A stretch of DNA of 59,921 nt. Source: Qipengyuania sp. (GTDB taxonomy: Bacteria; Pseudomonadota; Alphaproteobacteria; Sphingomonadales; Sphingomonadaceae). Where the stretch lies: positions 1 to 59,921 of the forward strand of contig JAIETR010000038.1 of the NCBI GenBank assembly GCA_019745075.1. The letters are read 5' to 3'. A program made the position numbers and the translations under genes. Shown here one piece after another: positions 1-8,698 of the stretch. Each line of letters starts with the position of its first letter. Within the stretch, counting starts at the first letter, position 1. The notes beneath the pieces are model-generated. The model did not search any database and had not been told where the DNA came from. It was given only the letters and a program-made list of their open reading frames with translations.

Positions 1-418
1 CGACAAGCTGACCTCGACCACCGATCTCAACTACATCCGGGACGACGGCTTCAATGCCGACGGCGGCGGCGTCGCGCAATATTTGACCTATGCCGCCGGC
101 GATCGCCTCGCATTCGGAATTCGCGGGGAGGTCTGGCGCGACGACGACGGATTTTTTGTCGCTGCGTTCCCCGGCAACCGCGATTTCGCGAATGCGCAAA
201 AGGGCCTGCCCGCAACCATAATCGGGGGCGGCAGGACCACCTACGGAGCGCTTACCTTGGGCCTCAATTACAGGCAGCCGATGCCCGGGGGGACGGGTTC
301 GCTCTTGATCCGCCCGGAAGTGCGCTACGACCGCTCGCTCAACGGCACCACACCATTCGGGGCGGGCGCGAGGAAGCAGCAGTTCACGGGATCGATCGAC
401 GCCATTCTGATGTTTTGA
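1..418 (+). CDS. Outer-membrane beta-barrel protein, C-terminal part
   Basis: The reading frame is open from base 2 and ends at a TGA at 416-418, so the N-terminus lies outside the window. The visible 138 or so residues alternate short polar and hydrophobic stretches with Gly/Asp turns and end in the aromatic residue of ...AILMF, as expected for the last strands of an outer-membrane barrel. The RGEVWRDDDGF and LIRPEVRYDRS stretches resemble the putative porin family BBP2 (OmpL-like); that family name is recognition from memory. The pore substrate cannot be inferred. A TTG at 83 is in frame but is internal to the barrel, so it is not taken as a start. Confidence 0.7.
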   Translation, partial: DKLTSTTDLNYIRDDGFNADGGGVAQYLTYAAGDRLAFGIRGEVWRDDDGFFVAAFPGNRDFANAQKGLPATIIGGGRTTYGALTLGLNYRQPMPGGTGSLLIRPEVRYDRSLNGTTPFGAGARKQQFTGSIDAILMF

Positions 419-494
419 CCGCGTGAACGGCCTTCGTGCGATGGTGCGGGCCGTTTTCGCTTGCGCCCCCGGCCCGTCTGCCTAGCTATCCCGC

Positions 495-932
495 ATGGTC
501 GAGTATCTCCACAGCATGATCCGGGTTTCGGACCCGGAAGCCACAGTCGCCTTCTTCGCGTCGATCGGCCTCGAGGAGACCCGCCGCTTCGACAGCGAGC
601 AGGGTCGCTACACGCTGATCTTCCTCGCCGCGCCGGGGCAGGAGGGGGTGGCCGAGGTCGAGCTGACCTACAACTGGCCGCCGCAGGACGGCAGCCCCCC
701 GGAGGAGTATGCGGGCGGGCGCAACTTCGGGCACCTGGCCTATCGCGTCGACGACATCTACGCCGTGTGCGAGCGGCTTCGGGCCGCCGGACACACCATC
801 CACCGTCCCCCGCGCGACGGGCATATGGCCTTCGTGAAATCGCCCGACGGCATTTCGGTCGAGCTGCTCCAGGAAGGGCATCTGCCGCCGCGCGAGCCGT
901 GGGCGAGCATGCCCAATACCGGCAGCTGGTAA
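495..932 (+). CDS. VOC family (glyoxalase I-like) protein
   Basis: This 145-residue protein has the length and fold pattern of single-domain lactoylglutathione lyases: two beta-alpha-beta-beta-beta modules. The four likely metal ligands of the glyoxalase I layout are visible: His6 (YLHSMIRV), Glu56 (AEVELTYNW), His80 (NFGHLAYRV) and Glu123 (ISVELLQ). In the family these hold Zn or Ni and isomerise the methylglyoxal-glutathione hemithioacetal in the cytosol. It could be a different VOC enzyme, because many relatives keep the ligands. The gene is monocistronic and convergent with nhaA; the two stop codons are one base apart. Confidence 0.85.
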   Translation: MVEYLHSMIRVSDPEATVAFFASIGLEETRRFDSEQGRYTLIFLAAPGQEGVAEVELTYNWPPQDGSPPEEYAGGRNFGHLAYRVDDIYAVCERLRAAGHTIHRPPRDGHMAFVKSPDGISVELLQEGHLPPREPWASMPNTGSW

Positions 933-933
933 G

Positions 934-2184
934 TCAGATCGCGGCGGCTGGGCTTTCTTCGTCGAGGCTCTCGCCGCGCGGGTTCCGCGAGGTCAAGCGC
1001 AGGATCGTATAGCCGAGCAGCGCCGAGACGATCGAACCGCCGAGGATGCCGATCTTGGCCTCGTCGCGCAGCAACCACGCCGCTTCGCCCGCGCCGGGAA
1101 AGGCCAGCTCGCCGATGAAAAGCGACATCGTGAAGCCCACTCCGCACAGCACCGAGACGCCCCACACCTGCGGCCAGCTCGCGTTGGCAGGCCGCTTCGC
1201 GACGCCGAGCCGGTGCGCGCCGTAGACGCAGGCGAAAATCCCGACTTGCTTGCCGATCGCCAGTCCCAGGGCGACCGCCAGGGGGAGGGGCGCCAGCACC
1301 CCTGCGACCCCCAGGCCGCTCAGCTCCACACCGGCATTGGCGAAGCCGAACAGCGGCACGATCAGATAGGCGCTCCACGGCGCCAGCCTGTGCTCGATAC
1401 GCTCGAGCATCGTATCGCCGTTCCTCCCGCGCATCGGGATGGCGAAGGCGGCGAGCACCCCGGCGATCGTGGCATGGACGCCCGAATGCAGGACGCAATA
1501 CCACAGTACCATCGCCAGCAGGACATAGGGCCAGGGCCGCGCGCAGCCCCCGCGATTGAGCGCGGTCATCGCCGCCAGGATCGCGGCCGCGCCCGCCAGC
1601 CAGGCGAGTTTCAGCCCGGCGGTGTAAAACAGCGCGATGATCGCCACCGCGCCGATGTCGTCGACGATCGCCACCGTCAGCAGGAACAGCCGCAGCGAGG
1701 CGGGCACGCGCTTGCCGAGCAGGCCCAGCACCCCCATCGCGAAGGCGATGTCGGTCGCCGCGGGAATGGCCCAGCCGCGCGCCAGCCCCGGCTCGCTTCC
1801 GGCGATCAGCAGATAGACCAGCGCCGGCGCCACCATCCCCGCGCCGGCGGCGAGCACCGGCAGGCGGCGCTGCGCGGGGCTCGAGAGCTGCCCCTCGATC
1901 AGCTCGCGCTTCACCTCCAGCCCGACGACGAAGAAGAACACCGCCATCGGCCCGTCGTTGATCCACAAGTGGAGATTGGCGAGCTTGGCAATGGGAGTCC
2001 ACGCCAGCGAGCCGTGGAACAGCGCGCGATAGCCGGGCGCGAGCGCGGTGTTAGCCGCGACCAGCGCCGCCGCGGCGACCAGGATGAGCAGCACGCCGGC
2101 CTTGGCGTCGCCGACGAACAGCGCCTTCACCGGCGCGGCGAGCACAGACAGCAGCGCGGGCTTGGGTGAGGGGGCGTTCGACAT
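934..2184 (-). CDS. nhaA: Na+/H+ antiporter NhaA
   Basis: This 416-residue inner-membrane protein expels Na+ (or Li+) in exchange for protons and supports pH and sodium homeostasis. NhaA hallmarks are present: the FFFVVGLEVKREL segment near residue 84, the unwound-helix motif ATDIAFAMG with Asp145, and the paired aspartates of VDDIGAVAI at 175-176 that bind ions in the family. The frame is open further upstream, but ATG 2184 is chosen because GGAGGG lies just before it and the family starts here. The 85-bp gap to the divergent glycosyltransferase gene must hold both promoters. Confidence 0.95.
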   Translation of the reverse strand: MSNAPSPKPALLSVLAAPVKALFVGDAKAGVLLILVAAAALVAANTALAPGYRALFHGSLAWTPIAKLANLHLWINDGPMAVFFFVVGLEVKRELIEGQLSSPAQRRLPVLAAGAGMVAPALVYLLIAGSEPGLARGWAIPAATDIAFAMGVLGLLGKRVPASLRLFLLTVAIVDDIGAVAIIALFYTAGLKLAWLAGAAAILAAMTALNRGGCARPWPYVLLAMVLWYCVLHSGVHATIAGVLAAFAIPMRGRNGDTMLERIEHRLAPWSAYLIVPLFGFANAGVELSGLGVAGVLAPLPLAVALGLAIGKQVGIFACVYGAHRLGVAKRPANASWPQVWGVSVLCGVGFTMSLFIGELAFPGAGEAAWLLRDEAKIGILGGSIVSALLGYTILRLTSRNPRGESLDEESPAAAI

Positions 2185-2269
2185 GCCGCCCTCCCTTCGC
2201 GAACCGGCGGCGCGTTGCAAGGCCCGGCGGCATTGCGTAGGCATTGCCGAATTTTCAGGGGGACAGGGG

Positions 2270-4408
2270 TTGAGCCTCGCGGATCTGACGGCGGGCGACT
2301 GGTTCGTGCTGGCGCGGCACGAGCTGATCCTGTTCGCCGCGACCTTCTTCCTGATCGGTGCGCTCGACGAGCTGGCGCTCGATTTCACCTATGTCTGGCT
2401 GCGATTGACGGGCAGGGTCCGCACCCCACACATCGACGAGGAGGTGTTTCTGCGTCGGCCGTTGTCGGGGCGGTGCGCGGTGTTCATACCCGCCTGGCGC
2501 GAGCATCGCGTCATCGCCGCGACGGTCAGGCATGCGCTCGAAGCCTGGCCGCAGGGCGGCTTGCGCCTCTACGTCGGTTGCTATCGAGAGGATCTCGCCA
2601 CGCTTTCCGCGGCCATGCTGGGGTGCCGCGGCGATCGCCGGGTGCGGATCGTCGTTCACGACAGCGCGGGGCCGACCTGCAAGGCCGACTGCCTGAACCG
2701 GCTCTTTCGCGCGCTTCAGGTGGACGAAGCGCGCGAGGGCGCGGCGGCGCGGATGGTGGTTCTGCACGACGCCGAAGACATGGTCGATCCCGCGGCGCTG
2801 CCGCTCATCGATGCCGCCTTGCTCCACGCGGATTTCGTCCAGCTGCCGGTGCTGGCCCTGCCGCATGCGGCCTCGCCGCTGGTTTCGGGGCACTATGCCG
2901 ACGAGTTCGCGGAGGCCCATGCCAAGGCGATGGTGGTTCGCAGCGCGCTCGGCCAGGGCATTCCCGGTGCGGGTGTGGGCTGCGCGATCGAGCGGGGATG
3001 GCTTCGCCGCCTCGACATGCAGCGCGGCGGGGCCGGACCGTTCGCCAGCGGCGCGCTGACCGAGGATTACGAGCTGGGGCTGCAGTGCGCCGCGCTGGGC
3101 GCGCGCGGACTCTTCCTCCGCGTGCGGACGGCGAGCGGCCGGCTGATCGCGACGCGCGCCTATTTCCCGAGCTCCATGCAGGCCGCGATCCGGCAGAAGG
3201 CGCGCTGGATCAACGGCATCGCGTTACAGGGCTGGGATCGGCTCGGCTGGCGCGGCTCGCCGGCGGCGTTGTGGATGCAGCTACGAGACCGGCGCGGGCC
3301 GCTCGCCGCGCTCCTGCTGGCGCTCGCCTATCTCCTCGTGGTCGTCGCCGGCATCGAGATGGCGCTGGCGCAGGCCGGGCTGCCGGTCGGCCGCCCGCTG
3401 CCACCGGCGATGCAAACCCTGCTGTGGCTCGATCTCGCGGCCCTGGTCTGGCGCCTCGCCGCGCGGGCGGTATTCACCGCGCGCGAGTTCGGCGTGGTCC
3501 AGGGCCTGCTGGCGATTCCGCGGGTAATCGTGTCCAACACGGTGGCGATCGTCGCGGCGCGGCGGGCGCTGTTCGCCTATGCCCGGTCGCTCCGGGGGGC
3601 GCAGATTGCCTGGGACAAGACCGAACATACCAGCCATCCCGCCTTTGCCGAGGCGGTGCCGAGAGACAGCGCATCCAGACCGCCGGCGCGCCCGCCAGGA
3701 CCGGTAGCGGCCAGCCCCTGTGGGCTCTGGCCGGGCTCCTGCTGTGCTGGATCGGCCTGCGCGCCGCGCTGTTCGATCTGCCGCCGGCGCCGGCGCCGCT
3801 GGTCGCGCCGACCGGGTTCGAGGCGTCGATGGTGGAGAATGCGGGAGCGCGGCCGCGCGGCCGGGCGGGGGACCATGCGGCAACCCTTCCGGGAGCGGTC
3901 CGGCAGCCGGCCCTTTCCGATCCGATCGCGTGGGCCCCGCGTCGATCGAACGAGCAGGTGCCCGGCGCGCTGTTACCCCCCGCTCCATTGCCCGAAGCTG
4001 TCCCGGTCGCGCAAACGCCGCGTCGCGCCGCGGGCCACAATCTGTTGTGGATGGCCGCGATGCGGGCGATTCCACTCCTCCCCGAAGTCGCGGCCGTCCT
4101 TGCGCGGACGCCGCCGGCACCGACGTCCGCCGCGCCCCCGGCGGAGCCGATGCGGCCGCGCCCCTCGCGATGGAGCGGCGACGGGTGGCTGGCGTGGCGG
4201 CCTGGCTCGTCCGCACCGCTTGGGCCGGGCGCCATCACGCCGGTCTATGGCGGCAGCCAGGCGGGCGCGATCCTGCGCTACGAACTCGCGCCAGGGTCGC
4301 GGCGCCGTCCCGCTGGATATGTCCGCGTCGTGCAGGCGCTGGGCGGGGGGCGCGAAGGCGATTTGGCCGCCGGGCTTGCGCTGCGCCCGCTGGCGGGTCT
4401 GCCCGTGA
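2270..4408 (+). CDS. NfrB-like glycosyltransferase (frame reads through; probable frameshift near 3660)
   Basis: Residues 1-460 look like the membrane glycosyltransferase domain of phage N4 adsorption protein B (NfrB) relatives. There is an N-terminal TM segment (HELILFAATFFLIGAL), a GT2 fold with HDAEDMVDP as the metal-binding acidic motif, TEDYELG, and QKARWING as the Q/RxxRW-like motif, followed by several C-terminal TM helices. A TTG at 2270 with AGGGGGA seven to eight bases upstream is the best start. Similarity stops after AWDKTEHTSHPAFAE near 3655. Beyond that the frame is low-complexity Arg/Pro sequence with no family character up to the stop at 4408, while the -1 frame becomes protein-like. 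The true product is therefore probably shorter, or fused to the next part by an indel. Confidence 0.6.
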   Translation: MSLADLTAGDWFVLARHELILFAATFFLIGALDELALDFTYVWLRLTGRVRTPHIDEEVFLRRPLSGRCAVFIPAWREHRVIAATVRHALEAWPQGGLRLYVGCYREDLATLSAAMLGCRGDRRVRIVVHDSAGPTCKADCLNRLFRALQVDEAREGAAARMVVLHDAEDMVDPAALPLIDAALLHADFVQLPVLALPHAASPLVSGHYADEFAEAHAKAMVVRSALGQGIPGAGVGCAIERGWLRRLDMQRGGAGPFASGALTEDYELGLQCAALGARGLFLRVRTASGRLIATRAYFPSSMQAAIRQKARWINGIALQGWDRLGWRGSPAALWMQLRDRRGPLAALLLALAYLLVVVAGIEMALAQAGLPVGRPLPPAMQTLLWLDLAALVWRLAARAVFTAREFGVVQGLLAIPRVIVSNTVAIVAARRALFAYARSLRGAQIAWDKTEHTSHPAFAEAVPRDSASRPPARPPGPVAASPCGLWPGSCCAGSACAPRCSICRRRRRRWSRRPGSRRRWWRMRERGRAAGRGTMRQPFRERSGSRPFPIRSRGPRVDRTSRCPARCYPPLHCPKLSRSRKRRVAPRATICCGWPRCGRFHSSPKSRPSLRGRRRHRRPPRPRRSRCGRAPRDGAATGGWRGGLARPHRLGRAPSRRSMAAARRARSCATNSRQGRGAVPLDMSASCRRWAGGAKAIWPPGLRCARWRVCP

Positions 4409-4818
4409 CCGCTCACGGCGAAGCCCGGCTCTCGCGGCGCGGCGCCGCGCTCGAGGTGCGCCCCGCGGCCTTCCTGAGCGGCGGCGTCGAGGCCGCTCCA
4501 CTGGCAGCCGGGTTCGCGGCTCGCGGCTATGCCCAGGCGGGCTATGTCGGCGGCCGCGATGCGACAGCCTTCGCGGACGGCAGCCTGATCGCGGATAGGC
4601 CCGTCTGGCGCGACCGGGAGACTGCGCTGAGCGCCGGCGGCGGCGTGTGGGGCGGCGCGCAGCGCGGCGCGGCCCGGCTCGACCTCGGCCCCAGCGCCAG
4701 CCTGCGCTTCCGCCTCGGCGAGGGGACCGCCCGCCTCTCGGCCGACTATCGCCTCCGCATCGCCGGCAATGCCGAGCCCGCCGCCGGCGCCGCGCTCACG
4801 CTGTCCGCCGGATTTTAG
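3661..4818 (+). CDS. Barrel-like C-terminal protein, possibly the continuation of the NfrB-like gene
   Basis: In the frame ending at 4818 there is a TM segment (LWALAGLLLCWIGLRAALF), a Pro/Ala-rich linker, then about 220 residues of alternating short strands ending in TLSAGF, like an outer-membrane barrel. No ATG, GTG or TTG precedes the TM segment closely in this frame; the first ATG (3829) would remove it. This argues that the segment was translated from the upstream glycosyltransferase frame after a one-base shift, or that its own start was lost. NfrB and the outer-membrane NfrA work together in the N4 receptor, so a linked barrel would make sense, but no direct NfrA similarity is claimed. 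Confidence 0.45.
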   Translation, partial: ERQRIQTAGAPARTGSGQPLWALAGLLLCWIGLRAALFDLPPAPAPLVAPTGFEASMVENAGARPRGRAGDHAATLPGAVRQPALSDPIAWAPRRSNEQVPGALLPPAPLPEAVPVAQTPRRAAGHNLLWMAAMRAIPLLPEVAAVLARTPPAPTSAAPPAEPMRPRPSRWSGDGWLAWRPGSSAPLGPGAITPVYGGSQAGAILRYELAPGSRRRPAGYVRVVQALGGGREGDLAAGLALRPLAGLPVTAHGEARLSRRGAALEVRPAAFLSGGVEAAPLAAGFAARGYAQAGYVGGRDATAFADGSLIADRPVWRDRETALSAGGGVWGGAQRGAARLDLGPSASLRFRLGEGTARLSADYRLRIAGNAEPAAGAALTLSAGF

Positions 4819-4875
4819 CGGGCGAACTCCGCTTCCGCAGCTTCCAACCCCGCGCGCGCTGCGATACGGCCAGGC

Positions 4876-5784
4876 ATGGACGTTTACTTGCCGATCGCGA
4901 ATCTCGCCGTGAACGGGCTGGTGATCGTCGGGCTGGGATTGCTCACCGGCATCCTCTCGGGCCTGTTCGGGGTCGGCGGCGGGTTCCTGACCACCCCGCT
5001 GCTGATCTTCTACGGCGTCCCGCCCACCGTCGCCGCCGCCTCGGCCTCGACCCAGGTGACCGGGGCCAGCGTTTCGGGGCTCATCGCCCATTCCAGGCGC
5101 GGAGGCGTCGATTTCAAGATGGGCGGCATCATGGTCGCGGGCGGGGCGATCGGCGCGGGGATCGGCGCGCTGTTGTTCCGGTTCTTCCGCGCGGTGGGCC
5201 AGATCGACGTGGTCATCAACGCGCTCTACGTCGTGCTGCTCGGCTCGATCGGGGCGCTGATGGCGCGCGAGGCGTGGCAGTCGATCAAGGGCGACGCGGC
5301 CGCCGCGCAGCCGCGCCGCCGCCGCCACCATCCGCTCGTCGCCGCGCTGCCGGGGCGCTGGCGGTTCTACGGCTCGGGCCTCTACATCTCGCCGCTGGCG
5401 CCGCTCATTCTGGGCGTCGCGACCGGCACGCTGACCATGCTGATGGGCGTGGGTGGCGGCTTCATCCTGGTGCCCGCCATGCTCTACATCCTGGGCATGA
5501 GCGCCAATGTCGTGGTCGGCACCAGCCTTTTCAACATCGTGTTCGTGACCATACTCACCACCATGATGCACGCGCTCACCACCCAGGCGGTGGACATGGT
5601 GCTGGTGCTGTTCCTGCTGATCGGATCGGTGACCGGTGCGCAGATGGGGACGCAGTTCGCGGGCAGGGTGCGGCCCGAGGTGCTGCGGCTGGCGCTGGCG
5701 GGGATCGTGCTGCTGATCGCCTTCCGCATGCTGTTCGGCCTGGGCGTGCGGCCCGACGAGGTGTTCACGGTGAGCCCGCTGTGA
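4876..5784 (+). CDS. TauE/SafE (TSUP) family anion exporter
   Basis: This 302-residue protein has about eight hydrophobic segments and the two-fold repeat of the TSUP family. The Gly-rich signatures GLFGVGGGFLTTPLL (near residue 34) and LMGVGGGFILVPAML (near residue 195) are the paired family motifs. Members move sulfite, sulfonates or other organosulfur anions across the inner membrane; the substrate is not readable here. Its stop TGA overlaps the GTG start of the next gene, so the two are translationally coupled. Confidence 0.9.
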   Translation: MDVYLPIANLAVNGLVIVGLGLLTGILSGLFGVGGGFLTTPLLIFYGVPPTVAAASASTQVTGASVSGLIAHSRRGGVDFKMGGIMVAGGAIGAGIGALLFRFFRAVGQIDVVINALYVVLLGSIGALMAREAWQSIKGDAAAAQPRRRRHHPLVAALPGRWRFYGSGLYISPLAPLILGVATGTLTMLMGVGGGFILVPAMLYILGMSANVVVGTSLFNIVFVTILTTMMHALTTQAVDMVLVLFLLIGSVTGAQMGTQFAGRVRPEVLRLALAGIVLLIAFRMLFGLGVRPDEVFTVSPL

Positions 5785-6536
5785 CCCGTCTCGCGCTCCT
5801 GCTCGCCTTCGCCGCGCTGCTGATGGGCCAGCGCGACCCGGTGCTGGTGCCCGAGGTCAGTCAGCACGAGATCGAGGTGCGGCAGGGCTTCACCGGCACG
5901 GAGCTGCTGCTGTTCGGCGCGATCCTCGATCCCGCCGGACGCGCGGCGGCGCGCGACTACGATGTGATCGTGGTGCTCCAGGGGCCCTCGCAGCCCATCA
6001 GATTGCGCGAGAAGGAACGCTTCGGCGGCATCTGGGTCAATGCCGCGAGCACCGATTACCGCTCCGCGCCATCGTTCTTCGCGGTCGCCAGCACGAGGCC
6101 GATCGACCGGATCGTGGATGAGCGCACCGCGGCGATCTACGAGTTCGGCACCCGCTACATCCAGCTCAGCCCCAGCGGCGCGATCGAGCCCGGGGAGCAG
6201 GCACGCTTTTCCGAAGGGCTGGTCGATCTGCGCACGCGGCAGGGCCTCTACCGGGAGGACATCGGCGGCGTCTCGGTGAGCGAGCGGGTGCTCTACCAGG
6301 CGCGCATCAAGCTGCCCTCGACAGTCGTCACCGGCACCTACACCGCGGAAACCTTCGCCATCCGGCAGGGGCGGGTCATCGCCTCCGCGCTGGCCGAGGT
6401 GGAGGTCAAGAAGGTCGGCTTCGAACGCTTCATCGCCGACACGGCGCGGGAATATTCGCTGCTCTACGGCCTGGTGGCGGTGACGCTCTCGATCGGGATG
6501 GGCTGGGCGGCGGGGCGGTTCTATTCCTGGATGTGA
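5781..6536 (+). CDS. TIGR02186 family transmembrane protein
   Basis: The GTG at 5781 forms a GTGA overlap with the exporter stop, giving a 251-residue protein. It has an N-terminal signal-like segment (LALLLAFAALLMG), a large soluble beta-rich part presumably in the periplasm, and one C-terminal TM helix (LLYGLVAVTLSIGMGWAAG). This matches the alphaproteobacterial family TIGR02186 (Alph_Pro_TM), which is known to sit beside TauE/SafE genes. Its role is unknown; the conserved coupling suggests a periplasmic partner or substrate-handling subunit of the exporter. Confidence 0.85.
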   Translation: MTRLALLLAFAALLMGQRDPVLVPEVSQHEIEVRQGFTGTELLLFGAILDPAGRAAARDYDVIVVLQGPSQPIRLREKERFGGIWVNAASTDYRSAPSFFAVASTRPIDRIVDERTAAIYEFGTRYIQLSPSGAIEPGEQARFSEGLVDLRTRQGLYREDIGGVSVSERVLYQARIKLPSTVVTGTYTAETFAIRQGRVIASALAEVEVKKVGFERFIADTAREYSLLYGLVAVTLSIGMGWAAGRFYSWM

Positions 6537-6632
6537 CGCTCGCGCGGCGCGCCAGGGTTGACCCGATCTTAACCCCATCGGCGCTATCCCGAAGGCACGA
6601 ATTCGCCATAATTCAGGGACCGGCGCCTTTTC

Positions 6633-8543
6633 ATGACCGACGCGAGCCATTCCTCTTTCCGCACCTTCGACCCCGCACTGGAAGAAGGCGCCCAACCGCC
6701 CCAGCGCAGCGCGCTCCGCGACCGGCTGCGGCAGGGCACGCCGCCGGCCGCCGACGCGCCGGCGCCGCGGCTGTCCCACGATCCAGCCACAATGGCCCCG
6801 GCGAGCGCGCCAGTTTCCGGCGACGACGGCCTGCGCCCGCTGACCCGGGATGAGCTGACCGAGCGCGCGCCGCCGCGCCCCGAGGCCGCCAAGCCCGAAC
6901 CCAGGCCCGAGCCCGCGCCCGCGCGCGAGCCCGAGGTGCTCAGCGAAGGCGCCACCCAGCCGATCGGCGTGGTGCTCGAGATCTCGGGCTCGGGCTCGCA
7001 AATCGCGATCGATCTCCAGCGCCTCAACCAGTGCATGGAGGACAGCGATCCTTCGGTTGCGCTCGCCGGGCAGGTCGGCAGCCAGATCAAGATCCGCGTC
7101 GGCCAGACCTGGCTGCTCGCCAGCGTCCGCAACCAGAAGCAGGGCCGCACCGAGGGTTCGATCATCGCCAATATCGACTTCCTGGGGGAAGGGCAGGAGG
7201 AGCGGCTGACGGGCAAGCTGCACGGCTTCAAGCGCGGCGTCACGCGCTATCCCGTGCCCGGCGCGCTGGTCTATCCCGCGACCACGCCCGACCTGCGCCA
7301 GGTCTATGCCAGCGACGGGCGCGACGCGATCACCATCGGCAAGGTTTATCCGACCAAGGACATTCGCGCGGGGCTCTATGTCGATGCCATGCTGGGCAAG
7401 CACTTCGCGCTGCTCGGCTCGACCGGCACCGGTAAATCGACCAGCGCGGCGCTGATCCTGCACCGCATCTGCGAGGCCGCGCCCGAGGGTCACATCGTGA
7501 TGATCGACCCCCACGGCGAATATTCCGCCGCGTTCCGCAACACCGGCGTCATCCTCGACGTCTCGAACCTCAACATGCCCTATTGGCTGATGAATTTCGA
7601 GGAGCACTGCGAGGTTCTGCTCACCGCGCAGGGCGCGGACCGCAACGTCGATGCCGACATTCTCGCCAAATGCCTGCTCGCCGCGCGCGCCAAGAGCCGG
7701 CTGGCGAGCACCATGGGCAAGATCACCGTCGACAGCCCGATCCCCTATCTGCTGTCCGATCTCACCAACGAGATCGTCACCCAGATGGGCAAGCTCGAGA
7801 AATCGACCACGACCGCGCCCTATATGCGGATCAAGAACAAGCTCGACGAGATCAAGGCCGATCCGCGCTACCAGTTCATGTTTTCGGGCATGCTGGTGGG
7901 CGACACGATGGCCGATTTCATCCGCAAGATCTTCCGCATGCCCGCCGACGGCCGCCCGATCTCGATCATCGACGTTTCGGGCGTCCCCTCCGACATCACC
8001 GCCACCGTGGTCGCCGTGCTCAGCCGGCTGGTGTTCGACTTCGCGATCTGGGGCCGCGAGGAGAAGACCCGGCCGGTGCTGCTGGTCTGCGAGGAAGCGC
8101 ATCGATACGTGCCGTCCGAGAAGAACGCCGACGGCAATTCGGTGGGCAAGATCCTGAGCCGCATCGCCAAGGAAGGGCGCAAATACGGCATCAGCCTGGG
8201 CCTCGTCACCCAGCGCCCCTCCGACCTGGCCGAAGGCGTGCTCAGCCAGTGCGGCACGATCATCTCGATGCGCCTCAACAACGACCGCGACCAGCAGTTC
8301 GTGAAGGCGGCCATGCCCGAAGGCGCGCGCGGCTTCCTCGACTCGATCCCGGCGCTCCGCAACCGCGAATGCATCATCTGCGGCGAAGGCGTCGCGATCC
8401 CGATGCGCGTCGCCTTCGACACGCTCGACGAGAGCAAGCGCCCGGCCTCCGAAGACCCGAGCTTCGTCGAGCTGTGGAGCAAGAGCGGAGGCGAGGACGA
8501 GGCCGTCGAGCGCATCGTCCAGAGGTGGCGGTCGCAGGGCTGA
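6633..8543 (+). CDS. HerA-like ATPase (DUF87 family)
   Basis: This 636-residue protein begins with about 100 Pro/Ala-rich, probably disordered residues, followed by a HAS-barrel-like region and a RecA-type ATPase domain. The Walker A motif GSTGTGKST starts at residue 262 (Lys268), IDPHGEYS follows, and Walker B is LLVCEEAHRY with Glu487 and Glu488. VTQRPSDLAEGVLSQCGT is typical of the HerA/FtsK clade. HerA proteins form hexamers that translocate DNA in end processing or defence. No NurA nuclease gene is adjacent. The gene appears monocistronic. Confidence 0.85.
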   Translation: MTDASHSSFRTFDPALEEGAQPPQRSALRDRLRQGTPPAADAPAPRLSHDPATMAPASAPVSGDDGLRPLTRDELTERAPPRPEAAKPEPRPEPAPAREPEVLSEGATQPIGVVLEISGSGSQIAIDLQRLNQCMEDSDPSVALAGQVGSQIKIRVGQTWLLASVRNQKQGRTEGSIIANIDFLGEGQEERLTGKLHGFKRGVTRYPVPGALVYPATTPDLRQVYASDGRDAITIGKVYPTKDIRAGLYVDAMLGKHFALLGSTGTGKSTSAALILHRICEAAPEGHIVMIDPHGEYSAAFRNTGVILDVSNLNMPYWLMNFEEHCEVLLTAQGADRNVDADILAKCLLAARAKSRLASTMGKITVDSPIPYLLSDLTNEIVTQMGKLEKSTTTAPYMRIKNKLDEIKADPRYQFMFSGMLVGDTMADFIRKIFRMPADGRPISIIDVSGVPSDITATVVAVLSRLVFDFAIWGREEKTRPVLLVCEEAHRYVPSEKNADGNSVGKILSRIAKEGRKYGISLGLVTQRPSDLAEGVLSQCGTIISMRLNNDRDQQFVKAAMPEGARGFLDSIPALRNRECIICGEGVAIPMRVAFDTLDESKRPASEDPSFVELWSKSGGEDEAVERIVQRWRSQG

Positions 8544-8584
8544 TGTCCGCCAGGGCGGGGCAGCTTTCCGCTGTAACTCCCCAT

Positions 8585-8674
8585 CCGTTCGTGTCGAGCG
8601 AAGTCGAGACATGCGTGTGCTCCGCCCCCGTATCTCGACTTCGGCGCTGACGCGCCTGCGCTCGATACGAACGG
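8585..8674. repeat. Inverted-repeat (REP-like) element
   Basis: A 90-bp intergenic palindrome between the HerA-like gene and queE. The left arm starts CCGTTCGTGTCGAGCG and continues AAGTCGAGA; the right arm has TCTCGACTTC and ends CGCTCGATACGAACGG. The arms mismatch only slightly. Such elements are dispersed in sphingomonad genomes. It may also end transcription for the two convergent genes. Confidence 0.75.
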
Positions 8675-8698
8675 ATTTTACAGGATGGGCAACGCCCG

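Noticed and set aside
3973-5571. A 532-codon minus-strand frame
   Set aside because: Antisense to the barrel-like and exporter genes, with Gln/His/Arg-rich composition and no domain; considered a GC-driven shadow.
8544-8698. CRISPR-like spacing
   Set aside because: Only one pair of inverted arms is present; there are no regularly spaced direct repeats.
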